NCBI RefSeq assembly: GCF_023822025.1
Contig: NZ_CP082909.1
Location: forward strand, 5,748,001 to 5,812,000
Direction: 5' to 3'
Length of the DNA stretch: 64,000 bases
From: Endozoicomonas sp. 4G
Lineage (GTDB): Bacteria; Pseudomonadota; Gammaproteobacteria; Pseudomonadales; Endozoicomonadaceae
Of this stretch, positions 1 to 8,645 are shown piece after piece. A program made the translations under genes and the position numbers. Within the stretch, counting starts at the first letter, position 1; each line of letters starts with the position of its first letter. The notes beneath the pieces are model-generated. The model was not told the DNA's origin. It worked only from the letters and a program-made list of their open reading frames with translations, and searched no databases.

Positions 1-773
1 CCTGGTTTATTGATCTGGATGAGCTGGAGCAGCTTGATGACCAGCTCAAGCTGTTTTCAGTCAGCCGGTTTAATCTGCTCTCTTTATATCCAAAGGATTT
101 TGGTGATGGTTCTGGAAGCTGTCTTAAAACCCAGGCCACTGAGCTTCTGCTGGGGCACGATATAGCGACGCCTGAGCGAATCTTTATGTTGTGTTATCCC
201 AGAGTGTTTGGCTACATCTTCAATCCTCTGACGGTCTATTATTGTCTCGACTCAGAGGAGAAGTTATCTGCCCTTATCTATGAAGTATCGAACACTTTTG
301 GTGAACGACACAGTTACGTTATCCCCATAGCAAAGAATGAGGATAACAAGACCAGCTTCCACCAGTCCGTCAAAAAACAACTGCACGTTTCACCTTTTTT
401 TGAAACCGATTGTGAGTACCGTTTCAAGGCACAGTTGCCCGATCAAACCCTGAAGCTGGGCATTCATCTTCACAATGCCGAAGGCCGGTTATTTGCAGCC
501 GTACTCAAAGGTGAGCGACAGGTGCTCAGTGACTTGAATATTCTCAGGCAGTTATTGGTTCTGCCATTGCAGGCTTTTAAAGTGACTCTGGCCATTCATT
601 GGGAGGCTTTTCGGCTGTTTATTAAGGGAATTCGAGTGGTTCGCCACGTTCCAAAAGATCGTTTCTTCAGCTGGAGTCGTGGCACCACACACCGGTGGCA
701 TGAAAAACTGGCAAATGCAGGCAAAATAACAAGAACCAGTGGGCAAAAAAAGTACGGGAAACAGGGGGTATAA
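1..773 (+). CDS. DUF1365 family protein, 5' end outside the window
   Basis: The open frame runs from the first complete codon at position 3 to TAA at 771-773, giving 256 visible residues, so only a short N-terminal piece is missing. The segment CYPRVFGYIFNPLTVYYC near visible residue 65 is a hallmark of DUF1365, a family of about 250 residues. Its biochemical role is not firmly known. It normally sits next to a cyclopropane-fatty-acid synthase and a FAD-dependent oxidoreductase in lipid-modifying operons, and here the synthase ATG follows the stop codon with no gap. Co-transcription and a role in fatty-acyl modification are inferred from this context. Confidence 0.85.
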   Translation, partial: WFIDLDELEQLDDQLKLFSVSRFNLLSLYPKDFGDGSGSCLKTQATELLLGHDIATPERIFMLCYPRVFGYIFNPLTVYYCLDSEEKLSALIYEVSNTFGERHSYVIPIAKNEDNKTSFHQSVKKQLHVSPFFETDCEYRFKAQLPDQTLKLGIHLHNAEGRLFAAVLKGERQVLSDLNILRQLLVLPLQAFKVTLAIHWEAFRLFIKGIRVVRHVPKDRFFSWSRGTTHRWHEKLANAGKITRTSGQKKYGKQGV

Positions 774-2000
774 ATGTTGGACATCTCAGGAAAAACCCTG
801 CCTCAGAATGGCTTGTCCAGCGGGCAGGGTGCATCAAATACCATAAAGTGGCTGGTGAAACGACTGGAGAATGCCTCGCTGAGCCGTATTGAGTTACAGC
901 AAAAAGACGGCCTGATACCAGTAGGTTTGCCTGTACAGGACGTACCGATAGCCCAAGTCAGGATTAATCGCCCTTTTAGTCTGCTCAGGGCGGCCAGCAG
1001 GGGGTTGATCGGACTGGCTGAATCCTATATGAAAGGGGACTGGGATACGCCCGACCTGCAGGCTGTACTGGATTGGGGCATGGTCAATGAGAAGCAGATA
1101 GAAAAACAATTTTCCTCAACCTGGCTGTCTCGAAAACTGAATCGGATGAGCCATCTTTTAAACAACAATAGTCGTTCAGGAAGTCGTCGTAACATTGCTG
1201 CCCATTATGATTTGGGCAATGACTTTTATCGGTTGTGGCTGGACCCTTCCATGACCTATTCCAGCGCCCTGTTCAATGATAACGATGAAACACTGGAGCA
1301 GGCTCAGGCCAATAAATACCATCAGATACTGAACTGGCTGGATACAATGCCAGAGCATTCTGTGCTGGAAATTGGTTGTGGCTGGGGAGGCTTTGCCCGG
1401 TTATTACAGCAGCAGGGAGGACAGCATTATTTCGGAGTGACCCTGTCCACAGAGCAGCTACAGTTTGCCCGTCATTCACTTCAGCAGCAGGCGGGTTTCA
1501 ATGTTCATCTAAAAGATTACCGGGATATTCAGGGGCAGTATGACCGCATTGTCTCCATAGAAATGTTGGAGGCCGTAGGAGAAAACCACTGGCCCATCTA
1601 TTTTCAGAAAGTGTTTGATGTTCTCAAGCCCGGCGGGGTGGCTGTGATCCAGGTGATTACCATTGATCAAGAACGCTTCAACGATTACCGGGCAGAAGCC
1701 GACTTTATTCAGCGTTATATCTTCCCGGGCGGTATGCTCCCGACGGATCAGGTGATCCATGACCAATGTCACCAGGCAGGTCTGGCCATCGAGAACACAT
1801 ATTCTTTTGGTCGTGACTACGCCAGAACACTGTCAATCTGGGCTGAATCATTCAGGCAGCACTGGCCGGAGATTATGACTCTGGGCTTTGACGAGCATTT
1901 TAAACGCATGTGGCTGTTCTACCTCGCTTATTGTGAAGCGGGCTTTAAACAGGACAGTATCGACGTGCGACTTTATCAGATCAGTAAGCCTGATTTATAA
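774..2000 (+). CDS. cfa: Cyclopropane-fatty-acyl-phospholipid synthase
   Basis: This SAM-dependent enzyme adds a methylene group across the double bond of unsaturated acyl chains in membrane phospholipids. The 408-residue length fits the family. Visible signatures are NIAAHYDLGNDFYRLWLD (about residues 140-157), the SAM-binding loop VLEIGCGWGGFA (about 197-208), SIEMLEAVG, and YLAYCEAGF near the C-terminus, which carries the conserved cysteine. The ATG immediately follows the DUF1365 stop and has an AGGGGG ribosome site at 763-768. It is the second gene of a four-gene operon. Paralogues of this context may act on unusual lipids; the exact substrate cannot be read from sequence. Confidence 0.93.
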   Translation: MLDISGKTLPQNGLSSGQGASNTIKWLVKRLENASLSRIELQQKDGLIPVGLPVQDVPIAQVRINRPFSLLRAASRGLIGLAESYMKGDWDTPDLQAVLDWGMVNEKQIEKQFSSTWLSRKLNRMSHLLNNNSRSGSRRNIAAHYDLGNDFYRLWLDPSMTYSSALFNDNDETLEQAQANKYHQILNWLDTMPEHSVLEIGCGWGGFARLLQQQGGQHYFGVTLSTEQLQFARHSLQQQAGFNVHLKDYRDIQGQYDRIVSIEMLEAVGENHWPIYFQKVFDVLKPGGVAVIQVITIDQERFNDYRAEADFIQRYIFPGGMLPTDQVIHDQCHQAGLAIENTYSFGRDYARTLSIWAESFRQHWPEIMTLGFDEHFKRMWLFYLAYCEAGFKQDSIDVRLYQISKPDL

Positions 2001-2020
2001 GCAGCAGGGAGGCCTTATTT

Positions 2021-2578
2021 ATGCGGGATGCAATACGGGAAGCAATGCAGGAACGATACACACGGGATCAACCCGTTTTAACCATTGAACAGTATTTTCA
2101 GGGTGTCACCTATGCCAAGGGTGATTTTGCAGATCGCTTTGGCAAAATACGAAACCGTTTTGAAGTCATTATGAAAGGTTGGGTAGAAGACAGTGTTCTA
2201 ATGCTGGATGAACATTTTATTTATCAAAATGGCGATATATCCCACCGACTTTGGCAGATAAAAATATTGGCTGATAGTCAGTATCAGGGTCAGGCGCACG
2301 ATGTGATCGGCCTGGCCACAGGAGCGAGCCAGGGAAATACCTTTAACTGGACGTATGAAATGAATTTACCCATCAGGGGGTTCAACTGGCGAGTGAAGTT
2401 TGATGACTGGTTGTTCTTGCAGGAAAACGGCCAGATTCTTAATATTGCCAGGGTCAGCAAATGGGGACTCGCTCTGGGCACCCTCACTTTCCACTTCAGT
2501 AAAGATCATTCACTGATTAGTTCCTCGTCATTGGAAAAACTGCAACATCAGGGTGTCGAACCAGGGAAGGAACCATGA
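2021..2578 (+). CDS. DUF3833 family protein without a visible lipoprotein signal
   Basis: A 185-residue protein with the DUF3833 pattern: an EQYFQG start, then a DRFGKIRNRF segment and FNWTYEMNLPI in the second half. The family's function is unknown; members commonly carry an N-terminal lipoprotein signal and lie in cfa/DUF1365 operons. Here the only plausible start, ATG 2021 with AGGGAGG at 2006-2012, gives a short polar N-terminus with no lipobox, so this copy is probably cytoplasmic or N-terminally shortened. Its last bases overlap the SDR start as ATGA, which supports translational coupling. Confidence 0.75.
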   Translation: MRDAIREAMQERYTRDQPVLTIEQYFQGVTYAKGDFADRFGKIRNRFEVIMKGWVEDSVLMLDEHFIYQNGDISHRLWQIKILADSQYQGQAHDVIGLATGASQGNTFNWTYEMNLPIRGFNWRVKFDDWLFLQENGQILNIARVSKWGLALGTLTFHFSKDHSLISSSSLEKLQHQGVEPGKEP

Positions 2579-3354
2579 AGAAACTCCCGTCCCTGAAAAA
2601 CAAGGTGGTCTGGATTACCGGTGCCAGTCAGGGAATCGGTCGCCAGTTGGCTTTAACCATGGCCCGCCAGGGTGGCACGGTCGTAGCCGCAGCTCGCAGT
2701 TCCGGCAAGCTGGATCAGCTACAGAGTGAGGCACTGACTCTGGAAGGGACTATTTACCCTCTGCCCGTTGATGTGACCCGTCATGATGAAGTGATGCGGG
2801 CAGCCGACGTGATTATGACGCGATTTGGTCGGGTCGATATTGCCATCTTAAATGCAGGTACCTTCATCAAAACGGCAGGCGTGGAGTTCAGGTCCACCCA
2901 CATGCGTCAACACTTCGAATTGAATGTGATGGGTGTTTGTCATTGTCTGGACGCACTTATCCCAATAATGGTGGCTCAGCAGTCGGGAACACTTGCCATT
3001 AATGCGTCGCTGGCCGGTTATCGTGGTTTGTCGGCTGCCGCCGGTTATGGTGCCAGCAAGGCGGCTCTGATCAATATGGCTGAGTCTCTGCACATTGACC
3101 TGAAACCGAAAGGTGTGGAGATCAAATTGATCAATCCGGGCTTTGTGAAAACCCCTCTGACGGATAAAAACACCTTTAAAATGCCTTTTCTAATGGATGT
3201 TGAGCCAGCAGTGGAAGCTATTTTGCGTGGTTTGAGTCGGAAACATTTTGAAATTCGATTTCCGACGGTGTTTGGCATGATGATGGGGATGCTCAGAATC
3301 TTGCCCTATAACGCTTATTTTGCTGTGACCCGACACCTTGCCAGTCACGAATAA
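2575..3354 (+). CDS. Short-chain dehydrogenase/reductase
   Basis: A 259-residue classical SDR oxidoreductase using NAD(P)H. Visible motifs are the cofactor loop TGASQGIG (about residues 15-22), NAG at about 92-94, and the catalytic YGASK motif at about 161-165, preceded by the catalytic serine in INASLAG. A hydrophobic C-terminal stretch could associate with membrane. It overlaps the DUF3833 gene by 4 bp and closes the lipid operon. The context suggests an acyl-lipid or sterol-like substrate, but the substrate is not determinable from sequence. Confidence 0.88.
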   Translation: MKKLPSLKNKVVWITGASQGIGRQLALTMARQGGTVVAAARSSGKLDQLQSEALTLEGTIYPLPVDVTRHDEVMRAADVIMTRFGRVDIAILNAGTFIKTAGVEFRSTHMRQHFELNVMGVCHCLDALIPIMVAQQSGTLAINASLAGYRGLSAAAGYGASKAALINMAESLHIDLKPKGVEIKLINPGFVKTPLTDKNTFKMPFLMDVEPAVEAILRGLSRKHFEIRFPTVFGMMMGMLRILPYNAYFAVTRHLASHE

Positions 3355-3371
3355 ACGTCCACAGGGCAATA

Positions 3372-3398
3372 AACCTCTAGAAAAAAGCCAGAGGTTTT
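3372..3398. terminator. Terminator hairpin between convergent genes
   Basis: AACCTCT at 3372-3378 pairs with AGAGGTT at 3390-3396, followed by a short T tract. It lies between the end of the SDR gene and the end of yggT, which face each other, so it may serve both directions. The T tract is short and efficiency is uncertain. Confidence 0.55.
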
Positions 3399-3417
3399 GG
3401 GCGTTCCTTGAACTGAA

Positions 3418-3969
3418 TTAAAGAGCGGCAATAAAATTCTTCAGGGTAATAATGATTAAAACCAGCACCATCAGGGAAAAGTCCAGTCCTCCCAGGGGGG
3501 GAATCACTCGTCTGATTCTGCTGCTCAGGGGCTCAGTCAGTTGATGCAACAGCAACAGGCCCGGATTGTAACTGCCGGGTGCTACCCAGCTGGCAATGGC
3601 GATGATGATCAGGCTGAACATATAGATGTTCAGGATTTCTCCCGCCAGTTCTTTAAGGCTGATAATCAGAACCTGGGGAAAAGGAATCGCGGCAGTGGCC
3701 AGACCCTGGACCATAAAGAGCACGTAAACCAGCAGTATTTGCAAGAGCAGGGCAAGGACCAGAGCAGCCAGGTCCAGGCCGCCCATTCCCGGAATCACTT
3801 TCCTGAGAGGGTTCAGTAGTGGCGAGGTGACTTTGACAATGGCCTGAGAGATGGGGTTATAAAAGTCCGCCTTAACCAGTTGCAGCAGAAAGCGCAGCAG
3901 AACAGCCATGATGTACAGACCTCCCAGGGTCTGTATCAGAAAGACGAGGCTGGAGGAGAGTGCTGACAT
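3418..3969 (-). CDS. yggT: YggT family membrane protein
   Basis: A 183-residue integral membrane protein with two YGGT repeats, each a hydrophobic helix pair ending in a proline-rich loop (PLRKVIPGMGG and RIRRVIPPLGG). The role is not settled; the family is linked to osmotic tolerance and, in other phyla, to division and photosystem assembly. It is the last gene of a minus-strand yggS-proC-yggT cluster, a common proteobacterial order beside pilT. Confidence 0.9.
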   Translation of the reverse strand: MSALSSSLVFLIQTLGGLYIMAVLLRFLLQLVKADFYNPISQAIVKVTSPLLNPLRKVIPGMGGLDLAALVLALLLQILLVYVLFMVQGLATAAIPFPQVLIISLKELAGEILNIYMFSLIIIAIASWVAPGSYNPGLLLLHQLTEPLSSRIRRVIPPLGGLDFSLMVLVLIIITLKNFIAAL

Positions 3970-4024
3970 AAAAATCCTTCGTGTCTAAACAGCCGTGAAT
4001 ATTAAATAAAGCAGTCATAATACA

Positions 4025-4846
4025 CTAAGCCAACTCTTCTGCCAGCTCTGCACCCCGTTCTTTTGCGGCCTTAACCGCTTTGTACACCACGGCTTCAAAG
4101 CCTTCCTTCTGGAAGGTTTGCAAGGCTCGTTCCGTGGTGCCGTTGGGGGAGGTGACTCTTCTGCGCAGCTCGGCCACATCCGTATTGCTCTGAACAGCCA
4201 TGTTTGCAGCTCCCAGAGCGGTTTGCAATGAAAAGCGTTCAGCGGTTTCATGATCCAGCCCCAGCCTGACCCCGGCTTCTGCCATAGCTTCCATGAACAG
4301 GAAAAAGTAAGCAGGGCCGGAGCCTGACAGGGCGGTAATGGTATCGACCTGTTCTTCTGTTGCCAGCCAGTGAAGAATACCAATGGGTGAAAAAATCTCA
4401 TTGGCAATGGCTTTCTGTTCATCCGTCACCTGAGTATTGGCGAACAGACCGGTTGCCCCACAATGCAACAGGGATGGCGTATTCGGCATACCGCGGACAA
4501 CCGGCAGCCCTCCGCCACTCCAGCTATCCAGACTGTCGAGGCGGATACCGGCGGCCACAGAAATAATGAAAGGTTTTCGTTCCTGAAGCACGGGTGCCAG
4601 TTCAGTCAGAACCGCTTTCATCACCTGGGGTTTAACGGCCAGCACCACAATGTCTGCTTTTGCTGTCGCTTTCTGACTGTTGGTAGATGCCTGAATGCCC
4701 AGCTCTTCGGAACGTTTTCTGGCGCTTGCTTCTGTCCGACAGGAAGCGAATATCCGGTCTTTGGGCCAGCCGTGTTCAATCAATCCACCCATAATGCTGG
4801 TGGCCATATTGCCAGCACCGATGAAGGCAATGGTCTTATTGGTCAT
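4025..4846 (-). CDS. proC: Pyrroline-5-carboxylate reductase
   Basis: Catalyses the last step of proline synthesis, reducing 1-pyrroline-5-carboxylate with NAD(P)H. The 273-residue protein has the N-terminal Rossmann loop FIGAGNMA (about residues 9-16), the VVLAVKPQVM block, and the P5CR signature ALSGSGPAYFFLFMEA in the C-terminal dimerisation domain. It follows yggS with 3 bp between them, so they are probably co-transcribed. No anomalies are seen. Confidence 0.97.
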   Translation of the reverse strand: MTNKTIAFIGAGNMATSIMGGLIEHGWPKDRIFASCRTEASARKRSEELGIQASTNSQKATAKADIVVLAVKPQVMKAVLTELAPVLQERKPFIISVAAGIRLDSLDSWSGGGLPVVRGMPNTPSLLHCGATGLFANTQVTDEQKAIANEIFSPIGILHWLATEEQVDTITALSGSGPAYFFLFMEAMAEAGVRLGLDHETAERFSLQTALGAANMAVQSNTDVAELRRRVTSPNGTTERALQTFQKEGFEAVVYKAVKAAKERGAELAEELA

Positions 4847-4849
4847 TCC

Positions 4850-5545
4850 TTATTCCTTATGGCTCCTGGCCCCGAAAAGAGCCGTACCAATGCGAACCAT
4901 GGTAGCCCCTTCAGCAATGGCTGCTTCCAGGTCTCCGGTCATTCCCATGGACAATGTATCCATAGTTAGATGGTGCTCACGGTTAATAGATTCAAGGGCA
5001 TCGGCCACCTTTTTGAAAGGCGCCCGCTGTTTACTTTGTTCGGCCTGGGGTGCGGGAATTGCCATTAGCCCACGGAGCCGTAATCTCGGTAGTTGAGATA
5101 CCGCCACTGCCAGCTCAGGAAGTTCTGCCAGAGTGACTCCGGACTTGCTTTCTTCCTGGCTGATATTGACTTGAAGACAGATATTCAGGGGCGGCAGTTT
5201 TTCCGGGCGTTGATCATTCAGTCGTTGCGCAATTTTAAAGCGATCGACACTGTGCACCCAGTGAAAGTGAGAGGCAATATCGCGGGTTTTGTTGGACTGG
5301 ATGGGTCCGATAAAGTGCCAGACCAACCCTTTCAGACGACTGAGCTGGGTGATTTTATCCACAGCCTCCTGTACATAGTTTTCGCCAAAATCCCTCTGGC
5401 CCAGCTGCCAGGCCTCGGCAATCATGTTTGCGGGTTTGGTTTTACTGACTGCCAGAAGCTTCACCTGGCCTTCCCGATCACTGGCTTGCTCGGCTTTATG
5501 AATTCTTGCAAAAACCTGATCGAATTGACTATTTAATGAGGTCAT
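4850..5545 (-). CDS. yggS: YggS-type pyridoxal-phosphate homeostasis protein
   Basis: A 231-residue member of the YggS/PLPBP family, which binds pyridoxal 5'-phosphate and buffers vitamin B6 and amino-acid metabolism without a known enzymatic reaction. The PLP lysine lies in the conserved block LLAVSKTKP (about residues 30-38), followed by GENYVQEA and, later, GLMAIP and SMGMTGDLEAAI. It is the first gene of yggS-proC-yggT and divergent from pilT. Confidence 0.95.
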   Translation of the reverse strand: MTSLNSQFDQVFARIHKAEQASDREGQVKLLAVSKTKPANMIAEAWQLGQRDFGENYVQEAVDKITQLSRLKGLVWHFIGPIQSNKTRDIASHFHWVHSVDRFKIAQRLNDQRPEKLPPLNICLQVNISQEESKSGVTLAELPELAVAVSQLPRLRLRGLMAIPAPQAEQSKQRAPFKKVADALESINREHHLTMDTLSMGMTGDLEAAIAEGATMVRIGTALFGARSHKE

Positions 5546-5651
5546 CAGTCTGTACGTAGTGCGTTAATAACAAGAAACCGGTATTTCGGTCGAAGATAAA
5601 GGGGTGTTCCGGTCTATTTTACCTGCGTCCGGGTTTCAGGGGGGAAAATTC

Positions 5652-6686
5652 ATGGATATAACCGAACTGCTGGCCTTCAGTTACAAGCAAGGCGCTTCGG
5701 ATCTGCACATCTCAGCCGGTCTTCCACCCATGATTCGTATCGATGGCGATATTCGCCGGGTTAATGTACCCCCCATGGATCACAAGCACGTTCTTAGCCT
5801 GATCCATGACGTTATGAACGACAAGCAGAAAAAAGACTACGAAGATAAGTTGGAAACAGACTTCTCTTTTGAAGTCCCCGGTGTTTCCCGTTTTCGTGTT
5901 AACGCTTTTAATCACAGTCGTGGAGCCGGCGCCGCCTTTCGTACTATCCCCACTAAAATCCTCTCACTGGAGGACCTGGGCATGGGTCAGGTGTTCAAGG
6001 ATATTGCCTTGAAGCCCCGTGGCTTGGTGCTGGTGACCGGGCCTACCGGTTCCGGAAAAAGTACCAGTCTGGCGGCCATGATGAATTACGTCAATGAGAA
6101 CAAGCATAAGCATGTTCTGACCATCGAAGACCCGATTGAATTTGTCCACACCTCGAAAAAATGCCTGGTAAACCAGCGGGAAGTTCACAGGGATACCCGC
6201 AGTTTCAGTGATGCACTGCGCTCAGCACTGCGTGAAGACCCTGATATTATTCTGGTGGGTGAGATGAGGGATCTTGAAACCATTCGGTTGGCCCTGACAG
6301 CTGCAGAAACGGGTCATCTGGTTTTCGGAACCCTGCACACCACCTCCGCCGCCAAGACCGTTGACCGTGTGGTGGACGTATTCCCCGGAGAAGAAAAAGC
6401 CATGGTGCGCTCCATGCTTTCAGAGTCCCTGCAGGCGGTTATCTCCCAGACCCTGATCAAGAAAAACGGTGGCGGACGCGTCGCTGCCCACGAGATTATG
6501 ATCGGCACCTCTGCTATTCGTAACCTGATCCGCGAAGACAAGATTGCCCAGATGTACTCTGCCATTCAGACCGGTGCTGCCCTGGGTATGCAGACACTGG
6601 ACCAGTGTCTCCACGAGCTGGTGAGAAAAGGCCTGATTGCCAGGGACGTGGCCCAGGAAAAAGCCAGGGATCCGGAACATTTTTAA
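5652..6686 (+). CDS. pilT: Type IV pilus retraction ATPase PilT
   Basis: A hexameric motor that depolymerises type IV pili and powers twitching. The ATG at 5652 gives MDITELLAFSYKQGASDLH and 344 residues, the length of Pseudomonas PilT; an upstream in-frame ATG at 5604 only adds a non-conserved tail. Visible are Walker A GPTGSGKST (about residues 131-139), the Asp and His boxes, and the PilT-specific AIRNLIRE motif near residue 291. No pilU follows; the next gene faces it and overlaps its stop by 4 bp. Confidence 0.97.
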   Translation: MDITELLAFSYKQGASDLHISAGLPPMIRIDGDIRRVNVPPMDHKHVLSLIHDVMNDKQKKDYEDKLETDFSFEVPGVSRFRVNAFNHSRGAGAAFRTIPTKILSLEDLGMGQVFKDIALKPRGLVLVTGPTGSGKSTSLAAMMNYVNENKHKHVLTIEDPIEFVHTSKKCLVNQREVHRDTRSFSDALRSALREDPDIILVGEMRDLETIRLALTAAETGHLVFGTLHTTSAAKTVDRVVDVFPGEEKAMVRSMLSESLQAVISQTLIKKNGGGRVAAHEIMIGTSAIRNLIREDKIAQMYSAIQTGAALGMQTLDQCLHELVRKGLIARDVAQEKARDPEHF

Positions 6687-7537
6687 TAGCCATTGAGGGA
6701 GGGTGCAATTCCCTCGTGACACTCGTTGATGTAATTATGCTGAAGCGTTTTCAGATCCTCGTGGGTTAACAGATTGGTATGGGTGTCCGTTTTGGTGAGA
6801 CGGTTCAGGCAGCGTTCCTGTTCGGTATCCGTTTCACGTAACTCTCTTGGCAGTAGAATGACATTCACGAGTTCTGTATTGCCTTTCATATCCACCTGTT
6901 CCACTAAACTGCCTATGCAGCACAACGCACAATCTGACAGGCCTTTTGTGACTCTCAGTGCGTAGTCAGCAGTCAGCCCATAACCCACGAGGGCGCTGGG
7001 TGTTACTTTGCGGCGGATCTCAAATTTCTGTGGCGAAATAATCGACAGCCGTTCAATACTTCCGAAGCAGCGATCACCGCCTTCAACGAATAACGTCTGG
7101 GTCAGTGTATTGTTATTAGCAACCTGCTTTTGCAGTGAGATACCCTCAACAATGAAAGCATGGCTGAATTTACCGCTGTCACCGTAACTGGCGGAGTAAC
7201 TCATCAGAACCTGCCGGTTTTCCATCTGTCCAATCAGTTTATAGCTGGCATAGGTCGGTAAGCCGGTTTCGCTGTTATCTTTGGGTTGATCATTTTTTTC
7301 GAAAACAGCCTGCCAGGCAGTAGGCTGCTTGAAAGGATACTTGATGTATTTATTCTGGCAGTTGTTCAGGTTGATGGTTTTATTACCCGACGATTGACTG
7401 GTTTTTCCCAGGCCCGTAAAAGGCTCAAAGCAGAGCGGGTGAATAATTTCCCTCTCATTAGCCTGAGATTTCAGGCACAGGGAACCCAACAGAATAAACA
7501 GAGTGACAAAAGTGCTAGAGCACCGGGTTGTTCTCAT
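6683..7537 (-). CDS. Secreted hypothetical protein, Cys-rich
   Basis: I do not recognise this 284-residue protein. It starts with a Sec-type signal (basic residues, then a hydrophobic stretch, cleavage likely after KSQA near residue 27). The mature part has about eight cysteines, including a CALCC cluster near residue 195, which suggests disulfides and a periplasmic or exported location. Its start overlaps the end of ruvX by 23 bp, implying co-transcription, and its stop overlaps the pilT stop. It is inserted where ruvX usually borders other genes, so it is probably lineage-specific. Confidence 0.7.
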   Translation of the reverse strand: MRTTRCSSTFVTLFILLGSLCLKSQANEREIIHPLCFEPFTGLGKTSQSSGNKTINLNNCQNKYIKYPFKQPTAWQAVFEKNDQPKDNSETGLPTYASYKLIGQMENRQVLMSYSASYGDSGKFSHAFIVEGISLQKQVANNNTLTQTLFVEGGDRCFGSIERLSIISPQKFEIRRKVTPSALVGYGLTADYALRVTKGLSDCALCCIGSLVEQVDMKGNTELVNVILLPRELRETDTEQERCLNRLTKTDTHTNLLTHEDLKTLQHNYINECHEGIAPSLNGY

Positions 7538-7955
7538 AACTCATCCAGCCTTCCAGTATGATTTGTGCCGCCATACCATCGACCGGATCAGAGCCATAGT
7601 GCCCACTATGACCCAGTTTGTTTGCCCAGTCTTTGGCTTCAAAAGAGCTTAGACGCTCATCAGCCTCATAGAAAGGCAGGTTGTAACGACCATGCAGACG
7701 TTTACCGAATTTCCTGGCGCGCATCGACATCTGGGACTCGCTGCCATCCATGTTTAGAGGAATACCGACCACCACTGCGTCAGGTTGCCATTCTGCGATC
7801 AGCGCAGTGACATCGTCCCAGTTTGGAATACCGTCTTTTGCCTTGATAGAAGGCAGAGCTGTTGCGGTTCGGGTCACAACCTGACCGATGGCGACGCCAA
7901 TATTGCGGGTGCCAAAGTCAAAGCCCATCAGGGTATTCAGTTTTTTTTCAGTCAT
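7515..7955 (-). CDS. ruvX: RuvX/YqgF family nuclease-like protein
   Basis: A 146-residue RNase H-fold protein of the YqgF/RuvX family, essential in several bacteria and implicated in 16S rRNA 5'-end maturation. Motifs are the first acidic block GFDFGTRNIGVAIG (about residues 11-24), VVVGIPLNMDGS, DERLSS and the C-terminal DPVDGMAAQIIL. It follows yqgE, the standard pairing. Confidence 0.95.
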   Translation of the reverse strand: MTEKKLNTLMGFDFGTRNIGVAIGQVVTRTATALPSIKAKDGIPNWDDVTALIAEWQPDAVVVGIPLNMDGSESQMSMRARKFGKRLHGRYNLPFYEADERLSSFEAKDWANKLGHSGHYGSDPVDGMAAQIILEGWMSYENNPVL

Positions 7956-7993
7956 CTTTTCGTTGTCTAAAGGTGGTCTTATGTTGTGAAGCG

Positions 7994-8566
7994 TTAGGCA
8001 TGGCCAATTTGATCAGAGAGCAGTCGAAGATCGACACCCAGCGATTGGGCGGCAGCATCCAGACGTCGCTGGAAAGGTGTTTCGAAAATAATCTGTTGAC
8101 TGGCCTTGCAGGTGAGCCAGGCATTATCAGACAGCTCTTTTTCAAGCTGACCACTGCCCCAGCCGGCATAGCCCAGGGCCACCAGTGAATCATCGGGGCC
8201 TTCGTCCCGGGCCATGGCGAGGAGAATGTCCCTGGAAGTGGTTAGCTGAAGCCCTTGACTGATTTCCAGGCTGGACTGCCATTGATCGTTGCCAGAGTGA
8301 AGCACAAAGCCTCTTTCAACCGCCACAGGGCCACCGGAATAAATAGCGTCAGGGCTGAGGAAGCATTTGTCTGAATCCTTGATGCCTACCTGGCTGAAAA
8401 TCTCACCCAGCGTCAGTTCGGTGGGACGATTAACGATGATGCCCATTGCCCCGGTGGGGCTGTGTTCACAAACCAGCGTTAAAGTACCCGCAAAAGAAGT
8501 ATCAGCCATGCGAGGCATAGCAATCAGGAAATGGTTTTTGAGGCTTTGAAAGGTTTTACTGCTCAT
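7994..8566 (-). CDS. yqgE: YqgE/AlgH family protein
   Basis: A 190-residue UPF0301 protein. The start at 8566 (MSSKTFQSLKNHFLIAMP) matches the family; a longer frame reaching 8740 overlaps tonB and adds non-conserved sequence. Conserved blocks are HFLIAMP, GAMGIIVNRP, YSGGPV and GYAGWGSGQLE. In Pseudomonas AlgH affects alginate and virulence traits, but the biochemical role is unknown. It lies between tonB and ruvX as in Pseudomonas. Confidence 0.93.
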   Translation of the reverse strand: MSSKTFQSLKNHFLIAMPRMADTSFAGTLTLVCEHSPTGAMGIIVNRPTELTLGEIFSQVGIKDSDKCFLSPDAIYSGGPVAVERGFVLHSGNDQWQSSLEISQGLQLTTSRDILLAMARDEGPDDSLVALGYAGWGSGQLEKELSDNAWLTCKASQQIIFETPFQRRLDAAAQSLGVDLRLLSDQIGHA

Positions 8567-8645
8567 AGAAGGAGTATTAAGGCAAACGGCCCTGATGGCA
8601 AATACCTGATGGCAAATAAAGTGCTGGATAAGTGAGTCACTGGCG

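Noticed and set aside
2001-2088. Frame 1888-2088 as a small gene
   Set aside because: It overlaps the ends of cfa and the DUF3833 gene in another frame, with no ribosome site.
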